Notes: generated by a model not told the origin, from the sequence alone. A DNA stretch of 64,000 bases from Palaemon carinicauda (GCF_036898095.1 NC_090730.1:164196709-164260708); one strand, 5' to 3'. Numbered from the stretch's first letter, positions 1-12,417 are shown. Made by a program: numbers and translations.

Positions 1-1511
1 AGAACCCTCTGCGTCGCCGACCGCGCCCTCCGTCTGTAGCTGAGGCGCTGTCCCGACGGGCACCTCCGTCTGGCGCTGAGGTGCTGACTCGACGGGCACC
101 TCCGTGTGGCGGTAAGGAGCTGTCCCGACGGGCACCTCCGCACTAGGCCTCGGTCCTGGGACAGGCACCGCCGTGTCGGCGAGGGCTTCCGTCCTTAACA
201 TGTCCTTCAACAATGAGGGTGAGGCTTCCGTGGGCTTGCCCGACGGAGGAAGCTGTCCCCTGTGTATCCAAAGGTCGAGCCAATTTTGCTGACTCGACGA
301 GGCTGCCCGTCCGAAAAAGCGACTCCCTCCGCTGGGCAGGTTGAGTCGGTTGTTTCGTGGCCTTACGCCTGTCTGAAGAGGTCCTTTCGCTCTCGTCCTT
401 CCGAGGGTCAAACCTGTGGCTGGAAGATGGCCTCCTTGGAGAACCGTCTCTGGAACGCCAACTCGCAGAGCTCGGGATCGCAGCGAAGTCCGCGAGCTTC
501 CTGCGGGGGACGAGGACCCATTCTTCTTTGGGAGACCTACTTCTCCTGTATTTCTTCCTCGGAGACCTGGAACGCCTTCTCCCATATCTCGACCTCGAAC
601 GCGACCTCGAACGGGAACGTCTGCTCCTGGATCTATCCCTCCTCCGGCGGCGCCTCCTCCGCGCTTCTCCCTCCGAAGAGAACGATGAACCTGCCGCTGA
701 AGACTCCGACGACTCTGCATAACGCGACCGAGGGGCAGGCGCATGGGGAATGGACGTCTTCGTGATTTGCTGGGTTCCAGAGGTCGAAGGTTGCAGAAAC
801 ATGTCAGGAACCGCCGAAAGAGGAGCTGGGGGAGAGTTCGGTCGTTCCACGTTGGGTAACCAGGAACCAAGGCCTTCTTCCATCCTCAACGGGGACCTAC
901 CTGGACTCTTCGGGGGTCCCCATCCGAAGGGATCCGCTACCGGAGAGTCTATCTTATCTTGGGTGCCATTAGCTGCAGAGGTACCTGAAACGTAGGCCCA
1001 TGAAGCGGGCAAAGAAACAGGGACATTTTTACCCCACATGGGGTCATCAGATGAGACGTGCCCTCCATGCACAAGGGCAGAGTCTCCAAGACCCCCACTA
1101 AAGACACATTCAGGCCCCCCACTTGCCTGCAAAGAGTTAGCAACCCCAACATCTCGAAGATTAGACTCCTTGGGAAGAGCAATCGGCTTCTTCCCCGCAA
1201 CGGACTTACCTCGTCCCCTACTCTGGGTAGGGGAAGATGGGAGAGAAACACCGTCAGACTTCCCTCCTGGCGACGTCAAGGGCGAAGAGGGGCTCGCCTT
1301 CTTGGGAGATCACTTAGCGGACTTCTTTTTCGTACTAAAACAAACCCACTGGATTTCACTCCACGACACACTCCGGACACGTGTCCGACGGAGAGCACAC
1401 TCTACCCCTACACGAAGAGCAAAGGGAATGCGGGTCAACCTCCGGCTTGGACAAAAACGCTCTACACGACTTCCCGGCTTTAGGCCCAGGACAACGGCGG
1501 GCATGCTCCAT
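1..1511 (-). pseudogene. DIRS gag of element A, Cys/His motif plus SR-rich domain
   Basis: Gag starts MEHARRCPGP at 1511. An N-terminal Cys/His cluster follows: C..DPHSLCSSCRGRVC...TCPEC. The frame is lost just after it, at VVE-TGA near 1374. It resumes in another frame, is cut by a TGA between KKKSAK and SPKKA (about 1309), and then reads 379 codons to a TAG at 145-143. The same frame continues past the TAG to base 1 with three 12-residue repeats (GGARRD...). The middle carries eight consecutive Arg residues and then RSRSR/RRSRSP runs, resembling an SR splicing protein by composition only. The Cys/His motif recurs in copy D, so a transposon gag is the better call. At least two nonsense codons and one frameshift make it a pseudogene. 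Confidence 0.72.
25..140. repeat. 36-bp tandem repeat in gag of element A, about 3 copies
   Basis: The motif cgacgggcacctccg recurs with a 36-bp period (cacctccg at 61, 97 and 133). It translates on the minus strand as a 12-residue unit beginning GGARR. The period is a multiple of three, so the gag frame is kept. Confidence 0.8.
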
Positions 1512-1925
1512 AAAGCACAACACAACACCGTAAGACACAGGAACGCAGGGAAAGGATAAGGAATACACTTGGGAAAGCACAAGGGAATCAAGCGAACACG
1601 CAAGAACACAAGGGAAAGTACAGGGATACTACGTAGGAGACACGTGGGACACGCGAGTCGTGGACACAAAGGGTCGCACTGAGAACGGAGAGCGTCGGGA
1701 TGGTATTACGACGCGACCAGAGAACTTACTGAGGGTCGAGACCCAAGCTAACACGCGACCTGGCTCGGGACTAGCCTCAGGGCACGTATCCTTCCGCCTG
1801 GGGTAGTCCTCACAGAAAACGGAAGTAGGGTAAACTACACAAAACTCTGGTCGGTTGAGAAGAGATTCCAGGTACCTCCTAAGAAAGTAGTTCCAGGTAA
1901 GTCTCCGTGTTGGAACAACTGAATA

Positions 1926-2724
1926 TTCAATAAAGAAAGAATGAAGTATCACACAGTTATATACTAAATCTGAATTAAACATACAGTAAGTTTGTTACAT
2001 TCTATATTGCATGGAAGTAATTTTGTCTCATCTATAAATTTAATTTTAGTTATATGGAATTTTATTCTCTTATTCGAATTACAAATATGTTCAATTTTCT
2101 TTTGAAAATTTTTTGTGTAGAAATAGCTGTCTGAATTCTTGATACATATGTAGGCTAGCTCAATAGTGTTTGCTAACAAGGTGAGCTGACTGAAAAATAT
2201 GGAGAGTAAGGGGGTTATGAGTTGAATGCAAATGTTAATTACTGGTATGTTGTACTCAGGAACTTTTCAACATTATTTTAGACCCACTCGTGGAATACAT
2301 CTGGCTCGTATGTAGGGTACTTGTTGTGGCCAGGCTTTTGCCTCGGGGCCAAAAGTTATTGTGCTTCATTAAACAACTCAACAAATTCAAGTACAGTTCC
2401 TTCCTATCAAGTCTTTTTAATTTTCTTCATCAGTTACTTGTAGTTTGTGATTTGATAGTTTATACATAGTCTTGTCCTCCCGAAGTGACATTTAAAACCA
2501 GGGTAGAATTATGGACAAAAAGTGACAGGCAAGAGGATTTCCCTTCTGTTAGTGGTTTCTCACACCAGCTTCACTTTTTTCTTTTCCAGTTGTCAGTTAG
2601 TATGAGAAATGTTGTGCAATGTATCATTATTTTGCCTTTTCTTTCAGCATTGTTAACATACTGTAATACTCTAAGTACAGTCATTGTTTTTTTAATGAGA
2701 AATTGTTTTGCATCATTATGTTGC
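1926..2724. other. AT-rich sequence between two DIRS elements, nothing recognised
   Basis: I see no coding exon, terminal repeat or RNA gene here. The open frames are short and have the base composition of their surroundings. Confidence 0.5.
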
Positions 2725-2931
2725 TTTGTTCCAACACTATATACAAACCCTCGCTATTTATAGTTGGCCTACTCTTGGCGAAGCTAGAAGGTAGCCATGA
2801 CTTTTAGTGAGGTATAAACTACCCTACCGCCAGTTAGTGGGGGGGGGGGGGTAGGGTAGCCAGTCATGACACACACACAACCTGTGTCGTCTAATCACTT
2901 TTTACTTTTGGCTCGGAGAGGGTAGACGTTC

Positions 2932-2932
<1 letters not shown>

Positions 2933-2983
<51 letters not shown>
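2933..2983. repeat. (CT)n microsatellite
   Basis: About 50 bases of pure CT dinucleotide, just inside the 5' terminal region of the degenerate DIRS copy. Confidence 0.98.
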
Positions 2984-3029
2984 CCAACTGTTTTACTGGC
3001 CTCTGACTTTTCTTATGGTTTTTCTTATG

Positions 3030-3152
<123 letters not shown>

Positions 3153-4189
3153 GTTCTGTTATCATTACAGTGTGACTGTTGCTGTTTTCGTGTCAGCGTA
3201 GTGCGTTTCTCAAGGGCAGAGAAACCTTCTCTTATGGTTTCTTCCCTTTTGATGCCAGGCAACCCATAGGCTGGTAAACACACACACACACCCCCGCTTC
3301 TCTGAGTGCAACAACCTGGCCTCCACCATAGGGGAGTTGTCATGTTTGAATACTCCTCCATTTGAATGTGGATGTCGCTTGCTACCTGCAAGTTCATCGG
3401 AGGGAAGACCGCTTGCGGCCTACCCAGAGCTTGACTTCGGTCTTGCTCCTCTTCGCTGTCAACACTGCTCTCACTCGCTCTACGTTGGTAGTCGGCAGAG
3501 GGAGTGCATAGTTTGAAGCATGTTCTTATGCCTCTCGGGGAACTACTTTCCCGCCCGAGGGTTTGATTGTTTTTCTGAGTGTTTGTCTTCACCTACCGAT
3601 AATTAATTTTGAATAAAAGTTTCAATTTATCTTTCTAAAATAAGCTAATTAATTGAATAGAATTGTTCTATTTTCTTTTCTACAGCACTAATGGCACCGT
3701 ATTCCTTCGTTCTGCGATGGAAGGGCATAGTCTTTAGCTTGTTCCATTCGATCTTGGGAACTCCTTTCTTGGCTAGGTTAGGTTGTTCTCCTTAGTGGCT
3801 TTTTGTCAGCTATTATTTTGTTTGAATAATTTATTGTATTATATCGTTTATTCAGCGTTAACAACGCTGCTCTTCTTCATTCGGTGATGGCAGGCAAGGC
3901 AGGGAGCGCACAGTTAGCAAGTTCCTTTACCTCTCGCGATCCACACATCCAGTTGGACAGGACAACGTTCATCAAGATATCTCCGAGCCTCTACAGCCAA
4001 TTCTTCTTATAGAAGTCTCCAGTTTTATCCTCTCCTGGGAACAAGTTTATTCATCAAAATCTGACCGGCGAGGAAAAGGCTTAGTCAAACAAGCAGTTAG
4101 TCCAGGACTAACTGTGCACGTTCGACCACTAGGACTCATACTCCTAGTTTTCCTGGAAATCTGATATCAAGGAACTTTGTTCGTTCATA

Positions 4190-5940
4190 CAGGCATTTTT
4201 CTTGGTGCTGCGGTTTCGATCGCACCTTAGGTTTTCACAAGGATTTTACCCTAGTGTCAATCTGACCCTACAGGATCTGCCTCATTCTTTGAAGACTTCG
4301 GGACGTCTGGCTGATCCTACAGCTTCGGTTGCTTACCGAGACAAATCCTTGAGTTTATCACGATCCGAGGATTGGAGTAAATCTCGAGAGATATCCCGAC
4401 ATCCTTATCAGAGGTGGGTATCCTTAAATATGTGCATTTGTCATGCCCGCATCAGTCTCTATAGAATTCAACCTCTGCAGGGGCAGCCAGATCCCAGGTG
4501 TTTCAGCACCAAGCATCTTCCTTTTCCCTGGTTCCCCACGAGACCCGGGCTGGAGACAGGCCTGAGAAGAAGGTTGACAGATAAGGATCTCATCCAAGGA
4601 GTCGCCCCATCCTTGTTTCCCTTAGCCAGATTTGACGCTCTCTTCAGATGCACGAAAAAAGGGGGGTTGCCACATGCTGTACAACTCGTCCTCAGACCAG
4701 AGCATGAATAGTACCGTCATTTAAATCTCTTTGAGAAGGAATTTTAGTAATCACGGGAAGAATCACCTACAGCGGCAGCAGATGTTGGTCGCTTTTCCTG
4801 TCGATGGGAAAGACTTCCTTCACCTGTTTGGTCTCCCCTTCAGGGGATTCCTCTGGTGGGAATTGGATTCATACGTTCCCCTTCCGAAGGAGGCTCCCAC
4901 CTCTAGCCTCTGCTCAGCAATTTTCCTGCTTGCGTGAGAACTCCCTCCACGACACAATCTACTCTTACAGTCACATATGAACATCTTTCTCAAAGCCATA
5001 GCTTTTCTGCGACTTCACGCCTGGAGACTATCCAGCTCATCCTCTCTCAGAGTGCCCTTTCTGCAACAAGTTGCAAAGAGGATGCCCAGAAACCCGAATA
5101 AATTTTTGGCTTCGGTCTCCCAGGCCAAGTGGTCTTCTATGGTTAGGATCGTGGAAGGGTTACCTCTCCCCTCGATGCCACTATTCCAGCAATCGTGGAG
5201 TTCCTCATTTACCTTCAGGAGGAAAGCTGTTCTCAGTCTTGGCAATGAAAAGCCACTGCTCGTCCTTGAACGTCGCCTTTAGACTGAAAGGAATTAAACT
5301 TGAATCTATAACGACATTGTCTCTCTTCATACAGAGTTTCGAGCCTACCTGCCCTCAGTCATGGTTTGCTTCCTTCGGTCCCCAAGGGTACCTCCAACGG
5401 CCCAGGACTCCAAGCAGCAGATTTTCACCTGACCTTGAAGACAGGTCTCATGCTTGTGTTGGCCTCAGCCAAGAGTCGGTGTACCCCGTGGGCTGTCCTC
5501 AACGTCTCACTCAACTAGGTTCCTGGCAGCTTGTACCCCAGATTCAAGCTCTTCAGATTGGGAGGCCCTCGTAGAATGTCGGCTACTATGGCGGGGAAGA
5601 ACTTGAGGCACACCTCAAGGAAACTACAGGAGCTTGCCCCCCAAGTGTCAGCATTCTTCGTCAGCCCAAGGAAGGTCAAGAGAAGAATCACCAAGAACAA
5701 GTTCTTGGCTTGGATTCGCAAGGTCATGGACCAAGCATTGAATCCTGAGCCTTCTCCTCAGAGGAAACCCATAACGTTAGAAGCAGGAGTACACCCCTAG
5801 CATTTATGAAAACTACTGTGACGCGGGCCTTGTCAGCTGCCATGTGAAAGCGTCAAATGACCTTCACCACCCACTTCCTGCAAGACATGACCCACAGGAA
5901 CATGGAGACGTTCTCCGTTGATCCTGTGGTGGCTACACAA
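4190..5940 (+). pseudogene. Decayed DIRS polymerase: RT, RNase H, tyrosine recombinase
   Basis: Remnants follow the order of copy D. VFTRILP and GVNLERYPDILI (about 4230-4410) match the RT segments VFTRVFT and MVNLEKSSLLPS of D. SSDARKKGG (about 4640) matches the RNase H block FSDASKEGW. AFRLKGIKLE and LFIQSFEPTCPQS (about 5275-5360) match the recombinase AFRLKGLDIS and LLIQSYELTCPQS. FTTHFLQDMTHR and VDPVVATQ (about 5860-5940) match the recombinase C-terminus; Phe stands where D has the presumed catalytic Tyr (HYLQD). Several stops and frame changes lie between blocks. It is an old, inactive copy. Confidence 0.82.
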
Positions 5941-6439
5941 TAAATGGTTTAAAACACCTTGAGCTCCGTGTTGGACAAGTAGCAGATGGGGAGGGCAGAG
6001 TTTAACCATGGTTAAGTCTGAGATGAATGCCAAAGAATGACTGGCTCTTTCTGTCTCTCATCTTCCCCCCTGCATGTTTACAGCACCTACGGTACTCTGC
6101 AAAGCTGTTCTCTACTATCTGTCAGTAGAACTATTTCCCTTGTGTAAGCGGGCATAGAGAATATACTTGTTACGCCCCCATACCTACTGGCGAAGTGGGA
6201 TTGGGTAACGTTTATGGTTGATTCTAAGATTCCTACATTTCTGAGAATCTTACCTAGACTTCACACACTGCTAGTATCACACATTCACACAGATTACCCA
6301 GGCCACTAACCGTGCATTGCAGGAATTGTTGGGCAAGGTGTCAGGATTTCGACTTGTTACATGCCCTGCACATACAGGAAAACCTGTTCCATTTGGTTCG
6401 ATCTTCCACCCTCCTTAGAAGCGAGTCATTCCCTATAAG

Positions 6440-6652
6440 TAGTGAAGGTTTGTATTTAGTGTCAGAACAAATGACAAATTTGGAAATAATTTGTATTTTT
6501 CCTAACTAAACAAACCTGTAGCTAATACACATTGGCCTGCCATCACCTGTCCCCAAGAAGTCCTGCCTGCAATAAAAGCTTCACCAAAAGTATAATCCTT
6601 ATAAATAGCTACATGTTTGTCTAGTTAGGAAAAATACAAATTACTTCTGACA
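6440..6652. repeat. 3' inverted terminus of A' with internal complementary region
   Basis: The segment gtgtcagaacaaa followed by tgacaaatttggaaataat joins the two element ends head to tail. It is followed by a second, inverted copy ending at the right terminus (aaaatacaaattacttctga). This end-joined block is the internal complementary region expected for DIRS elements. It marks the element limits as ...tgaca on the right and tttgttc... on the left. Confidence 0.75.
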
Positions 6653-7588
6653 TTTTTCACTTTATGCCATATTCATAAAATAGTGTATCTTGTTGCATAT
6701 TACAGTATTCAGACATGCAGTGTATAAATGAAATTTTTATTATCAACAGCTCTAGGTGGTGTTGGCCTTACCAGACTCCTCAAGCTCCCACCTTTTGACA
6801 ACCCTCAGAAGAACGCTGTTAGCTAACGGGTAATAATCAGAGAAGGGGCTTCTTCTAATTCTAATATACAGTAGCTGTAAATTGATATTTTCTTAAGCAT
6901 TACTTAATTTAGAATTGTGGATAGTTTACTTGTAAATAAATTTTTAACATGTTTGTAAATGTAAATTGCATGAAAGGATAAAATATCAATGACACTCTAA
7001 ACGAACTTTGTAACTTTTATTTTGTTTCCATGATAATTGAGGTCCTTTTCATGCAGTCAACGTCATTACTGTATTATATACTTTGCAGTACAAAACCAGG
7101 TTTGAAAAATGGGATGGGTCACTTTATTGTTTTCTAATTAGGTAATAGGATAAAAGTTGTTCTGCCTCAAATGTGACCCTGATTATTATACAGGGGAAAA
7201 TATCAGAACATACAAAAATAAGTTATAGAATCTAAGCAGGATTTCACATACAGGTAGTATTACCATTTATATGATAAAGGTAAATATTCCCCATGGGTGA
7301 TGTGGAACACTGGTTTCTGCAATTATAATCTCCATACCATGCTGACTAGTAAACATGTAAGCATAACATGCAGTACAATATTTGTGTGTATGTAAAATAC
7401 TTATTCAGTTGCAAAGAAGCCCATGTACTTTTAACACATGGTAATGCATCCGTTCGACGATCCATTTCCGGTAATCTTCAGAGCAAACATCATCAAAACA
7501 TGATTAAAGATCAACACGATGATGATGATAAGCAAGATATTGTGGTCATCTAGAATGAAACCTTAGGGAACTCTCAAGTCGAAACTTG
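6653..7588 (-). other. 3' flank of RTRAF, presumed 3' UTR, otherwise nothing recognised
   Basis: This stretch lies directly after the RTRAF stop codon in transcript direction. It is AT-rich with no recognised repeat. Minus-strand AATAAA at 7128-7123 could end the transcript. The UTR limit cannot be set from sequence alone. Confidence 0.4.
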
Positions 7589-7792
7589 TTAGCGACCAAC
7601 TTTCCCTAATTTGGTATCAGTCTTGGGATTAGCTGTAATATTCTGAACAGATACTATACACTCGTTTATTCGGGTCTGAAGCTCACGTAGGTCATGGATG
7701 TACATTAGTCGCAATGCCTTTCCGGCATTATTCAAGACATAATCTCCAGTGTCAAAACCTAAATCAGCCTCAAAGATGGGATACGGCTTGCC
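7589..7792 (-). CDS. RTRAF: RTRAF exon 5 (C-terminus and stop)
   Basis: The last coding exon has 67 codons plus TAA (7591-7589). It reads GKPYPIFEADLGFDTGDYVL, then LRELQTRINECIVSVQNI, and ends LGKVGR. The acceptor is CCTTTCCAG|GGC, with AG at 7794-7793. It matches the C-terminal block of the family (LGFDTGDAVL, LRELQTKINEAIV, LGKVGR in human). An AATAAA on the minus strand at 7128-7123 is a possible poly(A) signal about 460 bases after the stop; this is unconfirmed. Confidence 0.96.
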   Translation of the reverse strand, partial: GKPYPIFEADLGFDTGDYVLNNAGKALRLMYIHDLRELQTRINECIVSVQNITANPKTDTKLGKVGR

Positions 7793-8018
7793 CTGGAAAG
7801 GAGAAGTTGCTATTAAAACTAGCAATACACTAATCAAATAAGAAAAAGAAAAAAAAAAAAAAAACTTGCACTAATACTGTATATCAAACTATATAGCAGA
7901 TATCAAACCCTAATAAATTAATATTAAACAATAATACAATAAAGTTTAATTAGTAATGGAATTAATAGAGAATATTCGAGAAATCTATTATTCATGTACA
8001 ACTTAGATTGATAAGATT

Positions 8019-8030
8019 ACAAATTCGGTT
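8019..8030. repeat. Target-site duplication, left copy
   Basis: acaaattcggtt, repeated exactly at 9885-9896 on the other side of the LINE. Confidence 0.9.
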
Positions 8031-9630
8031 GATAGGGAGGCAGATATAATTGCGGTTCCAGGTGTTGAGGTGCCAGTGATGGGAGATGAGAATGAGAGAG
8101 AGATTACAATAGAGGAAGTGAGGAGAGCACTAGATGAAACGAGAGTAGGAAAAGCATCGGGTATGGATGGTGTGAAAGCTGAGATGTTGAAGGAAGGGGG
8201 GTGTGACTGTACTTGAATGGTTGGTGAGATTGTTTAATGTGTGTTTTGTGTTGTCAATGGTACCAGTATATTGGGTCTGTGCATGTATTGTACCACTATA
8301 TAAGGGTAAGGGAGATGTGCATGAGTGTTGTAATTCAAGAGGTATTAGTTTGTTGAGTGTAGTTGGAAAAGTGTATGGTAGAATACTGATTAATAGGATT
8401 AAGGATAAAACAGAGAATGCAATCTTGGAAGTACAGGGTGGTTTTAGAAGAGGTAGGGGTTGTATGAATCAGATTTTTACAGTTAGGCAGATATGCGAGA
8501 AATATTTAGCAAAAGGTAAGGAGGTGTATGTTGCGTTTATGGATCTGGAGAAAGCATATGATAGAGTTGATAGGGAAGCAATGTGGAATGTGATGAGGTT
8601 ATATGGAGTTGGTGGAAGGTTGTTGCAAGCAGTGAAAAGTTTCTACAAAGGTAGTAAAGCATGTGTTAGAATAGGAAAGGAGGTGAGCGATTGGTTTCCG
8701 GTGAGAGTGGGGCTGAGACAGGGATGTGTGATGTCGCCCTGGTTGTTTAACTTGTATGTTGATGGAGTGGTGAGAGAGGTGAATGCTAGAGTGCTTGGAC
8801 GAGGATTAAAACTGTTAGGCGAGAATGATCATGAATGGGAGGTAAATCAGTTGTTGTTTGCGGATGATACTGTACTGGTAGCAGACACAGAAGAGAAGCT
8901 TGACCGACTAGTGACAGAATTTGGAAGGGTGTGTGAGAGAAGGAAGTTGAGAGTTAATGTGGGTAAGAGTAAGGTTATGAGATGTACGAGAAGGGAAGGT
9001 GGTGCAAGGTTGAATGTTATGTTGAATGGAGAGTTACTTGAGGAGGTGGATCAGTTTAAGTACTTGGGGTCTGTTGTTGCAGCAAATGGTGGAGTGGAAG
9101 CAGATGTACGTCAGAGAGTGAATGAAGGTTGCAAAGTGTTGGGGGCAGTTAAGGGAGTAGTAAAAAATAGAGGATTGGGCATGAATGTAAAGAGAGTTCT
9201 ATATGAGAAAGTGATTGTACCAACTGTGATGTATGGATCGGAGTTGTGGGGAATGAAAGTGATGGAGAGACAGAAATTGAATGTGTTTGAGATGAAGTGT
9301 CTGAGGAGTATGGCTGGTGTATCTCGAGTAGATAGGGTTAGGAACGAAGTGGTGAGGGTGAGAACGGGTGTAAGAAATGAGTTAGCGGCTAGAGTGGATA
9401 TGAATGTGTTGAGGTGGTTTGGCCATGTTGAGAGAATGGAAAATGGCTGTCTGCTAAAGAAGGTGATGAATGCAAGAGTTGATGGGAGAAGTACAAGAGG
9501 AAGGCCAAGGTTTGGGTGGATGGATGGTGTGAAGAAAGCTCTGGGTGATAGGAGGATAGATGTGAGAGAGGCAAGAGAGCCTGCTAGAAATAGGAATGAA
9601 TGGCAAGCGATTGTGACGCAGTTCCGGTAG
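8031..9630 (+). pseudogene. LINE reverse transcriptase, 5'-truncated with one frameshift
   Basis: The frame opens at the truncation point (DREADIIAVPG...). It runs through VGKASGMDGVKAEMLKEGG, and then shifts by +1 in a G-run at 8196-8202. From 8203 the frame is intact to TAG. RT motifs are clear: VPLYKGKGD...NSRGISLL, GGFRRGRGC, VAFMDLEKAYDRV, LRQGCVMSPWLFNLY and the catalytic LLFADDTVLVA. The C-terminal region has LRWFGHVERM and GRPRFGWMDGV, which are usual in RTE-like and related LINEs. There is no upstream endonuclease because of 5' truncation. Removing one G would restore a single frame, so this is a young copy. The GTG at 8203 is not a real start. Confidence 0.93.
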
Positions 9631-9884
9631 GCCCTGCTGCTTCCTCCGGTGCCTTAGATGACCGCGGAGGTAGCAGCAGTAGGGGACTCAGCAGTATGAA
9701 GCTTCATCTGTGGTGGAAATGTGGGAGGTTGGGCTGTGGCACCCTAGCAGTACCAGCTGAACTCGGCTGAGTCCCTGGTTAGGCTGGAGGAACGTAGAGA
9801 GTAGAGGTCCCCTTTTTGTTTTGTTTCTTGTTGTTGTCGGCTACCCCCCAAAATTGGGGGAAGTGCCTTTGGTATATGTATGTG
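8031..9884 (+). mobile_element. 5'-truncated non-LTR retrotransposon (LINE) with 12-bp target duplication
   Basis: The insertion is bounded by acaaattcggtt at 8019-8030 and again at 9885-9896, a perfect 12-bp target-site duplication. It holds the 3' part of a LINE: an RT frame to the stop at 9630, then a 250-bp 3' UTR with the block gaggaacgtagagagtagag, a GGGGTAGCCGAC-like hairpin (ctacccccca / attggggg) and a short tatatgtatgtg tail. Its 3' tail recurs at 12772-12908. It is in intron 4 of RTRAF, antisense to the gene. The conserved C-terminal motifs suggest an RTE-like or related clade; the clade is not certain. Confidence 0.93.
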
Positions 9885-9896
9885 ACAAATTCGGTT
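9885..9896. repeat. Target-site duplication, right copy
   Basis: acaaattcggtt, the exact partner of 8019-8030; it follows the tatgtatgtg tail of the LINE. Confidence 0.9.
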
Positions 9897-12112
9897 CACA
9901 GCTAAAATAGGTAATGCTTTTGTAATGAGTAACGCTGTTGTAGGCATAGAATTTACATTATGAATTGAAGTGCTTTCATCTCCAAGTTTTGGCAATGCCT
10001 TTATTTAAGTACTTGGTGTTTTAAGCACATACACCTTGATACTCTTCAGCATCCTAAGATATCTTAATATGTTCGTGGTTTTCTTGTCAATCAGCATCCT
10101 AAAAAGTCTGAATGAAGGAAAGGCATGAAATTATATTCCTTGTTATTTAGTAACTTACAGAATATGTTGATGTTAAATGTAGTGTCCCTTAAAACTCAAT
10201 AGGATTGATCTTTTACTGCCATGTACACAAAACAAAATATGATCTAGCTCTCATTAACTCAACCCATCATAATTTTCTACAGACCTTTAAGGCTAAGTTG
10301 TTCAACCTCATTCAGTTTTTTACACAAAGAACAAACTCCTATTATACTAGACATATCCCAAAATGTTGATCCAATAGCCAAGAAATTAAAGTTATTGGAA
10401 ATAAAATCATTATTATAAGTATAAAATAGTTTAACCAACACCAATTTACAATCCTATAATGTACACTAGTTCCAAAGGGGCCAACAAATATTTTCATCTT
10501 TAATCAGGATTGATATACATTTCTATGAAAACTGCAGCAGACATGTGATGTTGAATTCCTGATAGGTTACATGGGCCAGATAAAATGCAGTACTAACATA
10601 CAATAACATACATAGGAAGAATTGGTTCCAAGGTACTTTTGTTTCTAAAAATAAGCAAGTTATTCTCAAAAACAACTAAAGGTAAGTAATGTCACTCTGA
10701 AATTTACAATAAAATTATACTGGACATTTATCAAACACCTCCACCTTCTCCTTGATAAAAAATTGATGTAGGTCAATAAGTTACAACACCTATATGCCAT
10801 AGGATGAAGCTAAAGTGAATAACACTACAGGTTTTATGATAGTGTTGGGTTACAAATTTATTGATGTCAAATGAATCAACGCTTCAGGTGAGCTTGGAAC
10901 ACCCTAAATGAAGCACAGAATAAAGCTGACAAGGGAGTGAAAAACCTTTGTTGTGGTCCTGAGAAGTATAAGAGCATTTCTGCTACGTGGGAAATATTGA
11001 ATGCAATGCAGGAGTTAAGAAGGCAGTAAGAAAAGAGTAGCTATATAAAGGATGAAATGGAGTGACCGAAGCCAACTGGTAAATAAAAAGGTAGAGTCCC
11101 AATAGTAATATTATTGGCTAGAGTTCTGTTGGAAAATCAATGATGTATGAGGAAGTATCCAACAGCTGTGATATCAAGAGCCTGGAAAACAGCCTAAGGT
11201 CTCAAAGATTGAGCTGTATTAGGCATGTAGTAAGGTTAGGAACAGCTGATCACAATAGCAGCAGACCTCAAAGAAGTGAAATCCTGCAACATAGGTAAGG
11301 AGATGATGATAAATGAATGTGTGAAATTTAGGACATAATGAGAGATGAGGACCTAGACCTGATATGAGTTCAAGCAGTGTGTGGAGAGACCTCATGTCAG
11401 GTAGAGCAAGGAGAGAAATCATTAAGCACCTAACCCTACAGAGGGAAACTCATTGTAAAAACACTTGATGACACTAATTGCATAATTTCTGTATAAAAAG
11501 AATCCCTTTAATGCTGTTAAAACCACTCAACCCTGGGATCATTTAATCGCCCAATTAGGAATAAAATTGAAAAAAACTATACGAATCCACTATTTGAGGC
11601 ATCAGTAATAGCTAAAACATTCTCTAAGGTATTTAAAATAATCTAGAATTGAGAAACTTCCGTAAATGAATCCAGAGAGAAAATGAAGTCATTGAAAGGA
11701 GACTATCAACATAGCCTTATACCAGAATATTATAGAGTGCCATTGAAAGGAGACTATCAACATAGCCTTATACCAGAAAATTATCGAGTGCCTTAGAAAT
11801 AACCAGATTTTGCACAAAAATTCTCCAAGTACTTTAGGAAAGATTTTGAAGTTTGAGTAAAGTAGGATATTTGTCCTGTTGATTTTATGTTGCAAAATTC
11901 ATATTTATGATCAAAACAAAGGTTTTCAGATTCACACATTTTGGAAACCACAACTATGTTAGCATCCTCTTTTAAACACAAAGGAATGACTTTGATCGAT
12001 ATAAAACCTAGTGTGCTGGAAATTTAAAAGTTTACAAGCTTAGAAAATTATAATTATCTGTATTCATATTCAGTTCTAGAAAGCATTTATTCTAGTTGTA
12101 ATCCATTGCTAA
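9897..12112. other. RTRAF intron 4 sequence, one short tandem duplication
   Basis: The sequence is AT-rich intron without recognised coding or transposon ends, apart from a 51-bp tandem duplication at 11690-11791. Confidence 0.5.
11690..11791. repeat. 51-bp direct tandem duplication
   Basis: cattgaaaggagactatcaa begins both copies (11690 and 11741). They differ at a few bases near their ends (atattatagag versus aaattatcgag). Confidence 0.92.
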
Positions 12113-12116
12113 TTAA

Positions 12117-12417
12117 CCCTTTTACCCCCAGGCTACTTGGAAATTTCCAACCCTTAACCCCCAGGGGGTTATTTTTTTCCCAGCACATTTTGCATTATAT
12201 TTTTTTTTAATTACTCTAACAGCCTTAATTTTTGTCATAGAGAGGTCAGGTTGGTCTCATTCTCTTGGAAAATGCCTGAATTTTCTCAAAAAATTATCAA
12301 AAATATGAAAAAAAAAATTTTATAGCATTTTTTTGCTAAGGCCGTACCGGTACGTCCATGGGGGTAAAGGGATGGCTTTTGTGAAACGTACCAGTATGTC
12401 CTTTGGGGGTAAAAGGG
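12117..12417. mobile_element. TTAA-flanked MITE, piggyBac-like
   Basis: The ends are cccttttacccccaggct on the left and tttgggggtaaaaggg on the right, inverted over about 14 bases. TTAA flanks both sides (12113-12116 and 12418-12421). A CCC...GGG terminus with a TTAA duplication is the piggyBac pattern. The 301-bp interior is AT-rich, contains a second inverted motif (accggtacgtccatgggggt / accagtatgtcctttggggg) and no frame. It ends 22 bases from the exon 4 donor of RTRAF. Confidence 0.85.

Larger units (their letters stand above)
1..1925 (-). mobile_element. DIRS-type element A, 5' part, runs off the window start
   Basis: The block encodes the gag of a DIRS-type element on the minus strand. 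The 5' end therefore lies to the right and the polymerase is outside the window. The assignment rests on a Cys/His motif shared with the gag of copy D (41828-49646), followed by a long Arg/Ser-rich domain. The right boundary is set near 1925, where GC-rich element-like sequence gives way to AT-rich sequence; it is uncertain by tens of bases. No terminal repeat partner is visible. Confidence 0.7.

Noticed and set aside
143..1289. SR-protein-like host splicing factor
   Set aside because: The Arg/Ser runs are striking, but the frame follows a DIRS gag Cys/His motif, lacks an RRM, and contains nonsense codons.
8203..9630. Intact LINE RT gene with a GTG start
   Set aside because: Homologous coding continues upstream in another frame to the truncation point; the start is an artefact of a one-base slip.
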